Shown here: positions 22,875-30,361 of the stretch, in pieces
How positions within the stretch are numbered: the first letter of the stretch is position 1
Layout of the letters: the number at the start of each line of letters is the position of its first letter
Assembly (NCBI GenBank): GCA_029974035.1
Contig: JARKQG010000088.1
Span: forward strand, 1 to 42,366
Origin: Eubacteriales bacterium
GTDB taxonomy: Bacteria; Bacillota_A; Clostridia; Christensenellales; Aristaeellaceae
Length of the DNA stretch: 42,366 bases
Reading direction: 5' to 3'
Program-made: the position numbers and the translations under genes
Notes under the pieces: model-generated
Told to the model about the DNA's origin: nothing
The model's input: the letters and a program-made list of their open reading frames with translations, nothing else
Database searches by the model: none

Positions 22875-22903
22875 GCAGACGGGGCATTTGAAAGGTGACG
22901 CGA

Positions 22904-23452
22904 GTGGACAGTACGAACGAATCAAATCCGATGGACGGAACCGCGCGCAAGGCATGCGCCAGGCTGATGGACAGTTGCGGCGATCCGGTGTACAAGTTTT
23001 GCCGCAGCCTGATCTGGAACCAGCAGGATGCTGACGACCTGTTTCAGGATACCTTCCTGGAAGCGTTCCATCGACGGGAGAAGCTGTGCCGGGAGGCAAA
23101 TCCGACCGGGTTGATGCTGGCCATCGCGGCAAACCTCTGGAGGCGCAGAAAGCGCAGGTTCGCCCGGAGAAAGCGCCTCGCGCCCGAAGCGCCGCTGGAC
23201 GACGCCGTCCCCGGGGACGGCGATCCGGCGGAGGCATATCTGCCCCTGGAGGAAACCCGCCTGGTTCATGAGGCCGTTGCTGCGCAGCCGGACAGATTGA
23301 GGATCCCCGTCACCCTGTCCTACGACCTGGGCATGGGCGTTCCAGACATCGCATACACGCTTAAACTGCCCCAGGGCACCGTGAAAAGCAGACTTTTTAA
23401 TGCACGGAAGCGGATCGGGAAGGAATTGGAGGCGGCTCATTATGCGGGATAG
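22904..23452 (+). CDS. ECF-type RNA polymerase sigma factor
   Basis: A 182-residue two-domain sigma factor. Region 2 is recognisable in PVYKFCRSLIWNQQDADDLF and QDTFLEAFHRREKL, and region 4 in LSYDLGMGVPDIAYTLKLPQ followed by GTVKSRLFNARKRIGKEL, the helix-turn-helix that reads the -35. The start is uncertain: GTG 22904 has AAAGGTG at a proper distance; GTG 22895 and ATG 22931 are alternatives. It overlaps by eleven bases a short frame starting MRDSDLDGLLRRALKREG that resembles the beginning of an anti-sigma partner but stops after 23 codons, so this factor may now be unregulated or itself decaying. Confidence 0.85.
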   Translation: MDSTNESNPMDGTARKACARLMDSCGDPVYKFCRSLIWNQQDADDLFQDTFLEAFHRREKLCREANPTGLMLAIAANLWRRRKRRFARRKRLAPEAPLDDAVPGDGDPAEAYLPLEETRLVHEAVAAQPDRLRIPVTLSYDLGMGVPDIAYTLKLPQGTVKSRLFNARKRIGKELEAAHYAG

Positions 23453-23513
23453 CGATCTGGACGGTCTTCTCCGTAGGGCACTCAAACGGGAAGGCGCGCC
23501 GCATTCTTCGTGA
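23442..23513 (+). pseudogene. Truncated 23-codon start of the sigma factor's partner (putative anti-sigma)
   Basis: GGAGGCGGCTCATT precedes an ATG overlapping the end of the sigma gene; the frame MRDSDLDGLLRRALKREG is typical of the start of membrane anti-sigma proteins but ends at TGA 23511-23513 with no membrane segment. The likely cause is a deletion junction or frameshift. Confidence 0.5.
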
Positions 23514-23846
23514 AATACCTGCTACAAACTGATTTCGATGCATTCCGCTATTGCCCTGACCGCCGCTTTGGGATCGGACACCCCGTTTGCCTCGATCTTC
23601 TCGATGGCAATGGTTGCGTTCCGGCGGCGGTGATGGCGATAGCGGCCAAAGCGGCCTTCTGAAGTTCCTGCAACCGCGTTGGGAAACAATTTTTACCAAT
23701 TGACTGTACAACGGGATGGCACTTTGCTCGGCGAAAATAACATTAATTTAGCGTATTCTTCTGATGAAGGGAAAACTAGCCAGCTATTTACTTGTCATAA
23801 CATGGATAATCCACGACAATAGACAAAATAATTAACATTAAGGGTA
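23514..23846. other. Gene-poor, decayed AT-richer stretch
   Basis: No intact gene. On the minus strand about 23514-23615 reads as a short C-terminal fragment (KIEANGVSDPKAAVRAIAE) ending at a stop, with preceding sequence continuing in another frame, suggesting a frameshifted remnant of an unidentified gene. From about 23680 the sequence is markedly AT-rich and non-coding. Confidence 0.5.
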
Positions 23847-23875
23847 TTTACAAAGAGTATGCGCCGTAATATAAT
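23847..23875 (+). promoter_or_regulatory. Upstream promoter P1 of the LacI-led operon
   Basis: TTTACA (23847-23852), 17-base spacer, TATAAT (23870-23875). The first copy of the 16-bp repeat lies just downstream of its start point, well placed for repression. Confidence 0.7.
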
Positions 23876-23887
23876 AAATGTGTAGTA

Positions 23888-23903
23888 AGGCAAACGTTAT
23901 ACT
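23888..23903 (+). promoter_or_regulatory. Candidate LacI-family operator O1 (16-bp direct repeat, copy 1)
   Basis: AGGCAAACGTTATACT, repeated exactly at 23964-23979 (76 bases start to start). The central AAACGTT with CG at the middle is the typical core of LacI-family operators, and the regulator gene follows. Confidence 0.6.
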
Positions 23904-23910
23904 AACTTTC

Positions 23911-23953
23911 CCCCTTTAGCGCGACTTTTCTATAATCGACAAAGGGGTTTTTT
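23911..23953 (+). terminator. Terminator-like stem between P1 and P2 of the LacI operon
   Basis: CCCCTTT (23911-23917) pairs with AAAGGGG (23941-23947) across a 23-base loop and is followed by six Ts (23948-23953). It would stop or attenuate P1 transcripts before the regulator gene. Confidence 0.55.
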
Positions 23954-23979
23954 GAGGCAACCGAGGCAAACGTTATACT
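23952..23979 (+). promoter_or_regulatory. Proximal promoter P2 overlapping operator O2
   Basis: TTGAGG (23952-23957), 16-base spacer, TATACT (23974-23979). The -10 is inside the second exact copy of the 16-bp repeat (23964-23979), so a protein bound there would block RNA polymerase. Confidence 0.6.
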
Positions 23980-24000
23980 CGTAAGAAGGTGTGTGTAAAA

Positions 24001-25041
24001 ATGAAGAATCCGACCATACGGGATATCGCAAAACGGATGAATTTGAGCGTTCCGACGGTTTCCAAGGCCTTGAACGGCAGCGGGAATTTATCGCAGGAAA
24101 CGCGGGCGAGGGTGCATGCCACCGCGGAAGAAATTGGCTACGTACCCAATTTTATGGCAGCACAGATTCGGCGTTCGCAAAGCCGCATGGTGGGCATCGT
24201 CGTATCGGATCTGTCCCAGCCGTTTTTTTCCCATGTGTTGCAGGCGTGCGAAGCGGAGCTTGGCAAAGCGGGCTATCAGACGCTGCTCTTCAACTCGTTT
24301 GAAAACCCCGAAAAGGAAATGAACGCTGTCAAACAGCTGGTTTCGCTGAATGCCGCGGGCTGCATCATGGATCTTTCTCAGAACTCAAAGGACAGCATTC
24401 CATTTCTGCGCAAACACAGAATGCCCTTCGTCCTGTTTGGCCGCCGTTTTTCTGAAGTCGAGGATTACTACGTGGTGCCGGATAACCGCGCAGTGGGTTA
24501 CGACGCCACGCGCCACCTGCTGGAATGCCTGCCGGAACGCCCGGTTCTCTGCGTCAACGGCCCGAACGGCATTTCACCCACAACCGAGCGCTACGAGGGT
24601 TATGTGCGCGCGATGCGGGAGGCGCGCCGCGAGGTGGACCAGCGCTTTGTATTTCACAATTGCTTTGGCATGGATGATGGGTATAACGCCGGATTGATGG
24701 CGGCGGAAAGAGTTCCCGCGCCCTTTTCGGTCTTCTGTTCGACCGACCGCATTGCCGCCGGTTTTCTCCGCGCCCTGTATGAGCGGAACCTGCGCGTACC
24801 GGACGATGCGGCAATCGTCGGCGTCGACGACATCGCGGAAGCGCGCTTCATGATTCCAGCGCTTTCGACGGTCGCCTTGCCCAAAAAGCAGATGGCGGAG
24901 GAAAGCGCCTGCATGCTGATGGAACTGGTGAACGGAAAGCAGATAGACAATCCTCGCATTCAGCTTCCCGGCAAGCTGATCATACGGGAGAGCTCCTCTT
25001 TTCCCGGCAGCATTTCCGTGATGCGGGAACATGAAAAATAA
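24001..25041 (+). CDS. LacI/GalR-family transcriptional regulator
   Basis: A 346-residue sugar-responsive repressor type. N-terminal helix-turn-helix and hinge: TIRDIAKRMNLSVPTVSKAL followed by ATAEEIGYVPNFMA (1-56). The rest is a periplasmic-binding-protein-like effector domain with VGIVVSDLSQPFFS, FCSTDRIAAGFL and IVGVDDIAEARFMIPALSTV. The ATG at 24001 follows AGAAGG by about 12 bases; a GTG four codons upstream is too close to that site. First gene of a seven-gene operon; two identical operator-like repeats lie in its control region, so autoregulation is likely. The inducer is presumably a ligand or product of the downstream importer system. Confidence 0.93.
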   Translation: MKNPTIRDIAKRMNLSVPTVSKALNGSGNLSQETRARVHATAEEIGYVPNFMAAQIRRSQSRMVGIVVSDLSQPFFSHVLQACEAELGKAGYQTLLFNSFENPEKEMNAVKQLVSLNAAGCIMDLSQNSKDSIPFLRKHRMPFVLFGRRFSEVEDYYVVPDNRAVGYDATRHLLECLPERPVLCVNGPNGISPTTERYEGYVRAMREARREVDQRFVFHNCFGMDDGYNAGLMAAERVPAPFSVFCSTDRIAAGFLRALYERNLRVPDDAAIVGVDDIAEARFMIPALSTVALPKKQMAEESACMLMELVNGKQIDNPRIQLPGKLIIRESSSFPGSISVMREHEK

Positions 25042-25054
25042 AAGGAGAATGAGT

Positions 25055-26209
25055 ATGAGCACCATGGTAAAAGCCGCTGTACTGGCCGCGCCAGGCTGCA
25101 TTGAGATTCGTGAATTCCCCATGCCCGCCCTGGGCAGCGGGGCCGCGATTGCCCGTGTAAAGGCCTCCGGCGTCTGCGGTACGGATAAGCACAGTTATCA
25201 GGGTGAGAGCGTCCAGTATAAGGGAACCAACAACGAAATCAACATTCCCTACCCGATCATTCAGGGCCATGAAAATGTAATGGTGATCGAAGAAATTGAC
25301 GAAGAGGGCTCGCGCATGCTGGAATTTGGCGGCGCGCGCCTCAAGCCCGGCGATCGCGTGACGATGTGCCCGGATGTTGTGTGCGGAAAGTGCTGGTACT
25401 GCAAAAACTTTCCCAACTATCCCTGGTGCGATCACCTGCTGTTCAGTTATGGAAACATGCGCTCCTGCGACGACGCAAACCACCTGTACGGCGGTTTCGC
25501 GGAATACATCTATATTGAACCGGGGACGCGGCTATACAAAGTTCCGGAGGGCCTGCCCGATGACATCGCCGCGCTGGCCGAAGTCATGTGCGTGACCTAT
25601 ACGCTGGACAAGGCCAAGGAGTTTAACGGCTTCTCGCGCGAGGGGTTCAATTTCAACGATACGCTGGTCGTTCAGGGGGTGGGGCCATTGGGTCTGGCCC
25701 ACATCATCAAGGCGCGCATGATGGGCGCGGGCAAGATCATCGCCACCGACATATCCGACTACAAGCTTGAATTGGCGCGCGCGTTTGGCGCGGATATTGC
25801 GCTGAACGTCAACAAAACCACCGAAGACGAGCGGGTGGAACTGGTGAGGCAAAATACCGGCGGCCGGGGCGCGGACCTGTGCGTGGAATGTGTGGGCAGG
25901 CCGCACGTCGTGAAGGAGGGGCTTCGGATGCTGCGCAAGGCCGGCATGTACCTTGAGCCGGGCAATTTTGTCGATTGCGGCTCGACACCCATCAATATCC
26001 ATGAAATCTGCTCGAAGAATCTCCGCATCATAGGGATGTGCAACCACGCGCACACGGGATATCAGGACAGCATGGACATGATGCTTCGCACGCTGGATAT
26101 GTTTCCGTGGACACGCTTCATCAGCCATGTTTTCCCGCTGGATCACGCCGGGGAGGCCCTTATAAAAAGCCTGGAGGGAAACAGCATGAAGGTGCTCATC
26201 AAGCCTTGA
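25055..26209 (+). CDS. Zinc-dependent medium-chain dehydrogenase (polyol/threonine dehydrogenase-like)
   Basis: A 384-residue MDR-family NAD(P)-dependent dehydrogenase. The catalytic zinc ligands are visible as SGVCGTDKH (Cys41) and QGHE (His72, Glu73); the structural-zinc lobe has Cys110, 113, 116 and 125; the Rossmann motif GVGPLGL lies near 215. MDR relatives oxidise sugar alcohols, sugars or hydroxyamino acids, and the importer context suggests a secondary alcohol on a carbohydrate. The ATG at 25055 follows AAAGGAGA; it begins 13 bases after the regulator gene. The substrate is unknown. Confidence 0.92.
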   Translation: MSTMVKAAVLAAPGCIEIREFPMPALGSGAAIARVKASGVCGTDKHSYQGESVQYKGTNNEINIPYPIIQGHENVMVIEEIDEEGSRMLEFGGARLKPGDRVTMCPDVVCGKCWYCKNFPNYPWCDHLLFSYGNMRSCDDANHLYGGFAEYIYIEPGTRLYKVPEGLPDDIAALAEVMCVTYTLDKAKEFNGFSREGFNFNDTLVVQGVGPLGLAHIIKARMMGAGKIIATDISDYKLELARAFGADIALNVNKTTEDERVELVRQNTGGRGADLCVECVGRPHVVKEGLRMLRKAGMYLEPGNFVDCGSTPINIHEICSKNLRIIGMCNHAHTGYQDSMDMMLRTLDMFPWTRFISHVFPLDHAGEALIKSLEGNSMKVLIKP

Positions 26210-26213
26210 TGTC

Positions 26214-26236
26214 AATCGCAGGCATAGGCCGCGATT
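26214..26236 (+). repeat. Intercistronic hairpin before the sugar-binding-protein gene
   Basis: AATCGC pairs with GCGATT (26214-26219, 26231-26236), extended inside by GGC/GCC. There is no T run. With the stem at 27599-27634 it brackets the binding-protein gene. Confidence 0.45.
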
Positions 26237-26261
26237 AATATGATACAAGGAGGAATCCCCA

Positions 26262-27587
26262 ATGCGAAAATCTCGTACCCGATTGCTCGCATTCCTGCTC
26301 TCCTTCCTGTTGCTGCTCGGTACGTTTACCGCCGCCCTGGCAGAAACGAAGGAGGACCTGTCGCTTTCGCTGTTCACAGGCGGCTACGAAGGCGTATGGA
26401 ACGAGATCATCCCACAGTTTCAAGCCGCTTATCCGGAGTACAACCTGACGACCGACATTGATTCGCTCAACCACGAACGCCTGCGCGTCAACCTGATCGC
26501 CGGCACACCGCCGGACTGTGTGCTGCCCAACATGGGCGAGTTCACCCTTTTTGAAGCCGCGCAAAGCGGGCTGTTTCAGGACCTCACGCCGCTGTTCGAT
26601 TCCCCTGTGGACGGCGACGATGCCGGTCGGACCTACCGCGATCTGTTTACCCCATCCGATCTGGACATGATCACGGTCGACGGCGCGATCCGAGTCGCCC
26701 CCAGCGACACGGGTTTCGAGGCCTGGTGGTACAACAAGGCGCTGTTCCGCGAAAAGGGCTGGGAGGTGCCCAAAACGTGGGACGAGTTCCTGACGCTTTG
26801 CGAGAAGATCAAAGCCGAGGGCATCGCGCCGTTGGCCTATCAGGGCCTGTACCCGACCTATATGATCTGGGGGTACCTTCTGCAGGCAATCGCCGCACAC
26901 GGCGGCAGGCAGGCCTATGTGGACTGCATGTATCTGGGTGCGGAAGATCCCTGGCATAGCGAAGCCGTCCGGCAGGCGGTCCAGAACCTGTATGACCTTT
27001 CCGAAAAGGGATACATTCTCGACGGAACGACCGCGCTGAACCACACCGAGGCCCAGATGGAGTTTTTGAATGGCCGGGTTGCGTTTATTCCCTGCGGCAC
27101 CTGGCTTGAAAACGAAATGGCCGCCAGCATTCCCGAGGGCTTTGAACTGGGCTTTTGCCCCGTTCCGGTGGCCGACGCCGAGGGCAATAATTACGTGTGC
27201 AAATACCAGAGCTACTTTGGCGTACCCACCGACGCCAAGAACCCCGAAGGCGGCATGAACTTTATCAAGTTCATCTACGCTGAAGCGGGTCAGGTGGCTT
27301 ATGCGCACGCCGGCATGATTTCTTATCTGAAAGACCTCTCTGAAAGCGCGAAAGCGTGCTACAGCCCGGTACTTCAGGATGCCATCGCCACCGCCAACGG
27401 CGAAGGGGTCGCCTTTGTGGAGAACCTGGGGGAGGTGCTTTATCGCTCGCTTTACGATGTCATCGACGACAATCTGACTTTGATCGTGCTGCGTCAGATC
27501 ACGGTCGATCAGTTCTGTGACGCCGTACAGGCCCAGTACGACAGTCTGCGCAACGATTCCAGTGTCGTCAAGATCGCCGTCCATTGA
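26262..27587 (+). CDS. Sugar-type ABC extracellular solute-binding protein (family 1)
   Basis: A 441-residue exported receptor. Signal peptide LLAFLLSFLLLLGTFTAALA with a signal-peptidase-I-like site after residue 27 or so and no lipobox Cys, which is unusual for a Gram-positive receptor. The mature domain has family-1 features: IIPQFQAAYPEYNLT, a long two-lobe body with FEAWWYNKALFREKGWE and PKTWDEFLTLCEKIK, and VAFIPCGTWLENEM. It precedes two single-domain permeases. No ATPase gene is present in the operon, so it probably shares an MsmX-type ATPase encoded elsewhere, as is common for such importers in Firmicutes. Confidence 0.92.
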   Translation: MRKSRTRLLAFLLSFLLLLGTFTAALAETKEDLSLSLFTGGYEGVWNEIIPQFQAAYPEYNLTTDIDSLNHERLRVNLIAGTPPDCVLPNMGEFTLFEAAQSGLFQDLTPLFDSPVDGDDAGRTYRDLFTPSDLDMITVDGAIRVAPSDTGFEAWWYNKALFREKGWEVPKTWDEFLTLCEKIKAEGIAPLAYQGLYPTYMIWGYLLQAIAAHGGRQAYVDCMYLGAEDPWHSEAVRQAVQNLYDLSEKGYILDGTTALNHTEAQMEFLNGRVAFIPCGTWLENEMAASIPEGFELGFCPVPVADAEGNNYVCKYQSYFGVPTDAKNPEGGMNFIKFIYAEAGQVAYAHAGMISYLKDLSESAKACYSPVLQDAIATANGEGVAFVENLGEVLYRSLYDVIDDNLTLIVLRQITVDQFCDAVQAQYDSLRNDSSVVKIAVH

Positions 27588-27598
27588 TTTGTGCGCGT

Positions 27599-27634
27599 CT
27601 CCCGACCGGCCGCCCAGCGGCGGCCGGTCGGGAG
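27599..27634 (+). repeat. Strong intercistronic hairpin between binding protein and permease genes
   Basis: A perfect 16-bp inverted repeat (27599-27614 with 27619-27634, CAGC loop), no T run. It is likely to protect the upstream mRNA or partly block the downstream genes, raising receptor relative to permeases. Confidence 0.65.
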
Positions 27635-27652
27635 ATACAGAAGGAGGCAACC

Positions 27653-28540
27653 ATGCTGACCCGCCAGAGAAAGCGCCTGTTTTGCCTGTATGCGCTGCCG
27701 ACGCTCGCGATCTTTATCGCTTTTGCCATTCTTCCCTTTTTTTACAATATATACCTGAGTTTTTCCAACTGGAACGGCTTTACAAAGAACATCCCGCTTG
27801 CCGGTCCGGTAAATTACAGCCAACTGTTTGCCGACCCCATCGCGGGCAAGGCGCTGGTCAACAACCTGAAGCTCTTCCTCATCGGGTTGGCAGCCACCAT
27901 GACCATCTCCCTCTTTTTTGCGGTCAATATTACCCGCCGCTCGCTGCGTGAACGTGAACTTTACCGCATTGTGTTTTTCTTCCCCAATATGCTGTCGATC
28001 GTCATCGTCGCGCTCCTGTGGACGTTTATCTTCAACCCGACCTTCGGTCTGTTTAATGGGTTATTGAAGACCCTTGGCCTGGGCTTTCTGGCACGCGCTT
28101 GGCTGGGGGATATTGAAACCGTCATCGGCGCACTGAGCGTCCCCTGGATCTGGATGTCCATGGGGTATTATATGGTGCTCTTTATCGCCGCCATAGAGAA
28201 TATTCCGCAGAGCGTTTTCGAGTCGGCTTCGCTGGACGGCGCGGGCCTCTGGCGACAGACGATCCATATCATCATTCCATTGATCTGGGAGACCATTCGG
28301 ATTTCGCTGGTGTTCTTCGTGGTCAACGCATTCAGCGGCACCTTTACGTTGGTGAACATAACCACCAACGGCGCGCCCGCCCGCGCCAGCGAGCTTTTAA
28401 CGACGTATATGTATAAAAACGCTTTTCTCAACAGCAAATTCGGCTACGGCGCGGCAATTGGCATCTGCATATTCCTGATTCTGGTCGCATCTTCCCTGGC
28501 CTTTTTGCGCCTGACACGGCGCGAGACGATCGAATACTAG
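27653..28540 (+). CDS. Sugar ABC importer permease, MalF/UgpA type
   Basis: A 295-residue six-helix permease. N-terminal LPTLAIFIAFAILPFFYNIY is the first membrane helix, followed by the NWNGF loop typical of sugar permeases; the EAA coupling loop is FESASLDGAGLWRQTIHIII. The start at 27653 follows AAGGAGG. Pairs with the permease that follows three codons later; together they form the pore for the substrate captured by the receptor. Confidence 0.94.
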   Translation: MLTRQRKRLFCLYALPTLAIFIAFAILPFFYNIYLSFSNWNGFTKNIPLAGPVNYSQLFADPIAGKALVNNLKLFLIGLAATMTISLFFAVNITRRSLRERELYRIVFFFPNMLSIVIVALLWTFIFNPTFGLFNGLLKTLGLGFLARAWLGDIETVIGALSVPWIWMSMGYYMVLFIAAIENIPQSVFESASLDGAGLWRQTIHIIIPLIWETIRISLVFFVVNAFSGTFTLVNITTNGAPARASELLTTYMYKNAFLNSKFGYGAAIGICIFLILVASSLAFLRLTRRETIEY

Positions 28541-28552
28541 GAGATGAGCGCG

Positions 28553-29392
28553 ATGAAAACCGTTGGTGGACGGCTCTCAAATATATGGGTGCGCCTTACG
28601 CTGATCCTGTACTCGCTTCTGGTGCTTTTCCCGCTGGCATGGGCGGTATGCACGTCGTTCAAAACCAATCTGGAGTTTTACCGCGACGCGTGGGCGCTGC
28701 CGGAAACGCTGGCGTTTGAAAATTACGCGACCGCCTGGGTCAAGGGGAACATCGGGCAGAACTTTTTTAACTCCCTGTGGATAACGGTGAGCGTGGTGTT
28801 GCTGCTGGATGTGCTGGCGGCTTCCACCGCCTATGTCGCAACGCGTTTTCGCTTCCGGCTGGGCGGGCACCTTGTCAATCTGTACATGGCCGGCATGATG
28901 ATTCCGACCATTTTGGGCGTCATTCCCACGTTTCTCGTACTGAAGCAGTTCAACCTTTTGAATTCGCTCTTGGGCCTCGGGCTCGTCTATATTGCCTACG
29001 GTCTGCCGTTTTCGGTTTTCGTCCTGTCGGGCTTTTTCAAGACGATCCCCCGTGAAATGGAGGAAGCGGGCCTCGTCGACGGGTGCTCGCTCAACTGGAT
29101 TTTCTGGCGCATCATGCTGCACATGGCACGGCCGGGCATCATTACGATCAGCATTTTCAATTTTATTGCGTTCTGGAATGAATATGTATTCGCGTTGACC
29201 TATATTACAAATCCCGCGCGACAGACGCTCTCCGTAGGTTTGGTATCCCTGCTGAATACCGCCCGTTATCAGACCAATTGGGGCGCGCTGTTCGCCGGAT
29301 TGATTATCGTCATGCTGCCCACCCTGGTATTGTATGCGATATTCCAGAAGAAACTGACCGGCGGGCTTACCGCCGGCGCGCTTAAAGGTTAG
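28553..29392 (+). CDS. Sugar ABC importer permease, MalG/UgpE type
   Basis: A 279-residue permease of the MalG type. Visible: first helix ILYSLLVLFPLAWAVCTSFK, central helices MAGMMIPTILGVIPTFLVL, the EAA loop EEAGLVDGCSLNWIFWRIML and the usual C-terminal FQKKLTGGLTAGALKG. I prefer the ATG at 28553 because GGAGATG lies at a proper distance; the ATG nine bases upstream sits on the Shine-Dalgarno itself. Starts just after the first permease, so the two are coupled. Confidence 0.94.
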   Translation: MKTVGGRLSNIWVRLTLILYSLLVLFPLAWAVCTSFKTNLEFYRDAWALPETLAFENYATAWVKGNIGQNFFNSLWITVSVVLLLDVLAASTAYVATRFRFRLGGHLVNLYMAGMMIPTILGVIPTFLVLKQFNLLNSLLGLGLVYIAYGLPFSVFVLSGFFKTIPREMEEAGLVDGCSLNWIFWRIMLHMARPGIITISIFNFIAFWNEYVFALTYITNPARQTLSVGLVSLLNTARYQTNWGALFAGLIIVMLPTLVLYAIFQKKLTGGLTAGALKG

Positions 29393-29407
29393 GGGGGATG
29401 CTTGCTC

Positions 29408-30361
29408 ATGGAAGTCCTGGTGATCAGCGGCACCGGCTGGGTTGGCGGCTGCATTACGCGCGCGCTGCTGCGGCGCGGACACAGGCTGACGGTATTGTCC
29501 AAAAACCGGGAGGGCAGGGGTGCTTCCGGCGGTCTGAACCATGTTCGCGCGGACCGTTCGGACGTGCACGCCTTTGACAGGCTTTTACGGACGCTGCATC
29601 CCGATGCGGTTGTCGACGTAATCCCGGGTTATTTTGGCAAGGAGAACACAGCGCGGATCGTCGATGCATTCGCCGGCCGAATCCGCCAATACGTCCATTG
29701 CGGCTCCACCGGCGTTTACACCCCGCTCGCGATGCTGCCCGGTTGTGAGGAGGATGCCTGCGCGCCGCTTGCGCAAAACGGAGAAGCCTTTCTGAACAAG
29801 CTGGGTGCGGATCAAGTGGTTCTGGAAGCGGTGGGGCAGGGCTTTCCCGGTACAATCCTCCGGCCCACATGCATCCTGGGCGCGGGTAAGCCGCCCATCG
29901 ACAATCTCGGCGGCCGCTCCATGGATTTTATCCGGGACGTGCTGGCCGGAAAGCCTGTCGAGATCCCGGGAGACGGGCGCGCGCTGATTCAGTTCGTGCA
30001 CCGGGAAGACCTCGCGAACGCATTCGCGCTGTGCCTGGAGAAACCCGCCTCCATCGGAAGGGTCTACAACATTTCCGGCGGACGCGCAATGCCGGTCCGC
30101 GAATATGTGCGCATGGTCGCGCGTCTCCTCTGCCGTGAAGCAAAGCTGGAATTTGTCGGGGCGGACGAGCTCATACGCCGCCATAAGGACGGAAGAATTT
30201 CGGAAGGGGATTTCCGATTCTTCCAGGAACATATGTGCTTTTCCTTTGAAAGAGCGCGCAGGGAGCTGTGTTATGAACCCGCGTGGACGCCGGAAGCGGG
30301 GTTGCGCGAAACGCTCGCCTGGACGCTGGAACGCATCGATCAAACAGGAGGGGGAAAATAA
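29408..30361 (+). CDS. Atypical NAD-dependent epimerase/dehydratase-like SDR
   Basis: A 317-residue extended/atypical short-chain dehydrogenase. The N-terminal nucleotide-binding motif is SGTGWVGG (7-14); CGSTGVYTP, TILRPTCILGAG and VYNISGGRAMPVREYV match epimerase-type positions. The catalytic YxxxK is not present: the segment reads GEAFLNK with Ala127 where Tyr is expected and Lys131 retained, as in atypical SDRs that bind nucleotide but use other chemistry. The ATG at 29408 is preceded by a G-rich site. Its stop overlaps the next start (TAATG). It probably acts on the imported carbohydrate; reaction unknown. Confidence 0.8.
   Translation: MEVLVISGTGWVGGCITRALLRRGHRLTVLSKNREGRGASGGLNHVRADRSDVHAFDRLLRTLHPDAVVDVIPGYFGKENTARIVDAFAGRIRQYVHCGSTGVYTPLAMLPGCEEDACAPLAQNGEAFLNKLGADQVVLEAVGQGFPGTILRPTCILGAGKPPIDNLGGRSMDFIRDVLAGKPVEIPGDGRALIQFVHREDLANAFALCLEKPASIGRVYNISGGRAMPVREYVRMVARLLCREAKLEFVGADELIRRHKDGRISEGDFRFFQEHMCFSFERARRELCYEPAWTPEAGLRETLAWTLERIDQTGGGK

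Noticed and set aside
22159..23718. 12-bp direct repeat TACAACGGGATG at 22159 and 23707, flanking the decayed region
   Set aside because: Tempting as att or target-site duplication, but the first copy is part of the tRNA terminator stem and a 12-mer repeat is expected by chance many times in 42 kb.
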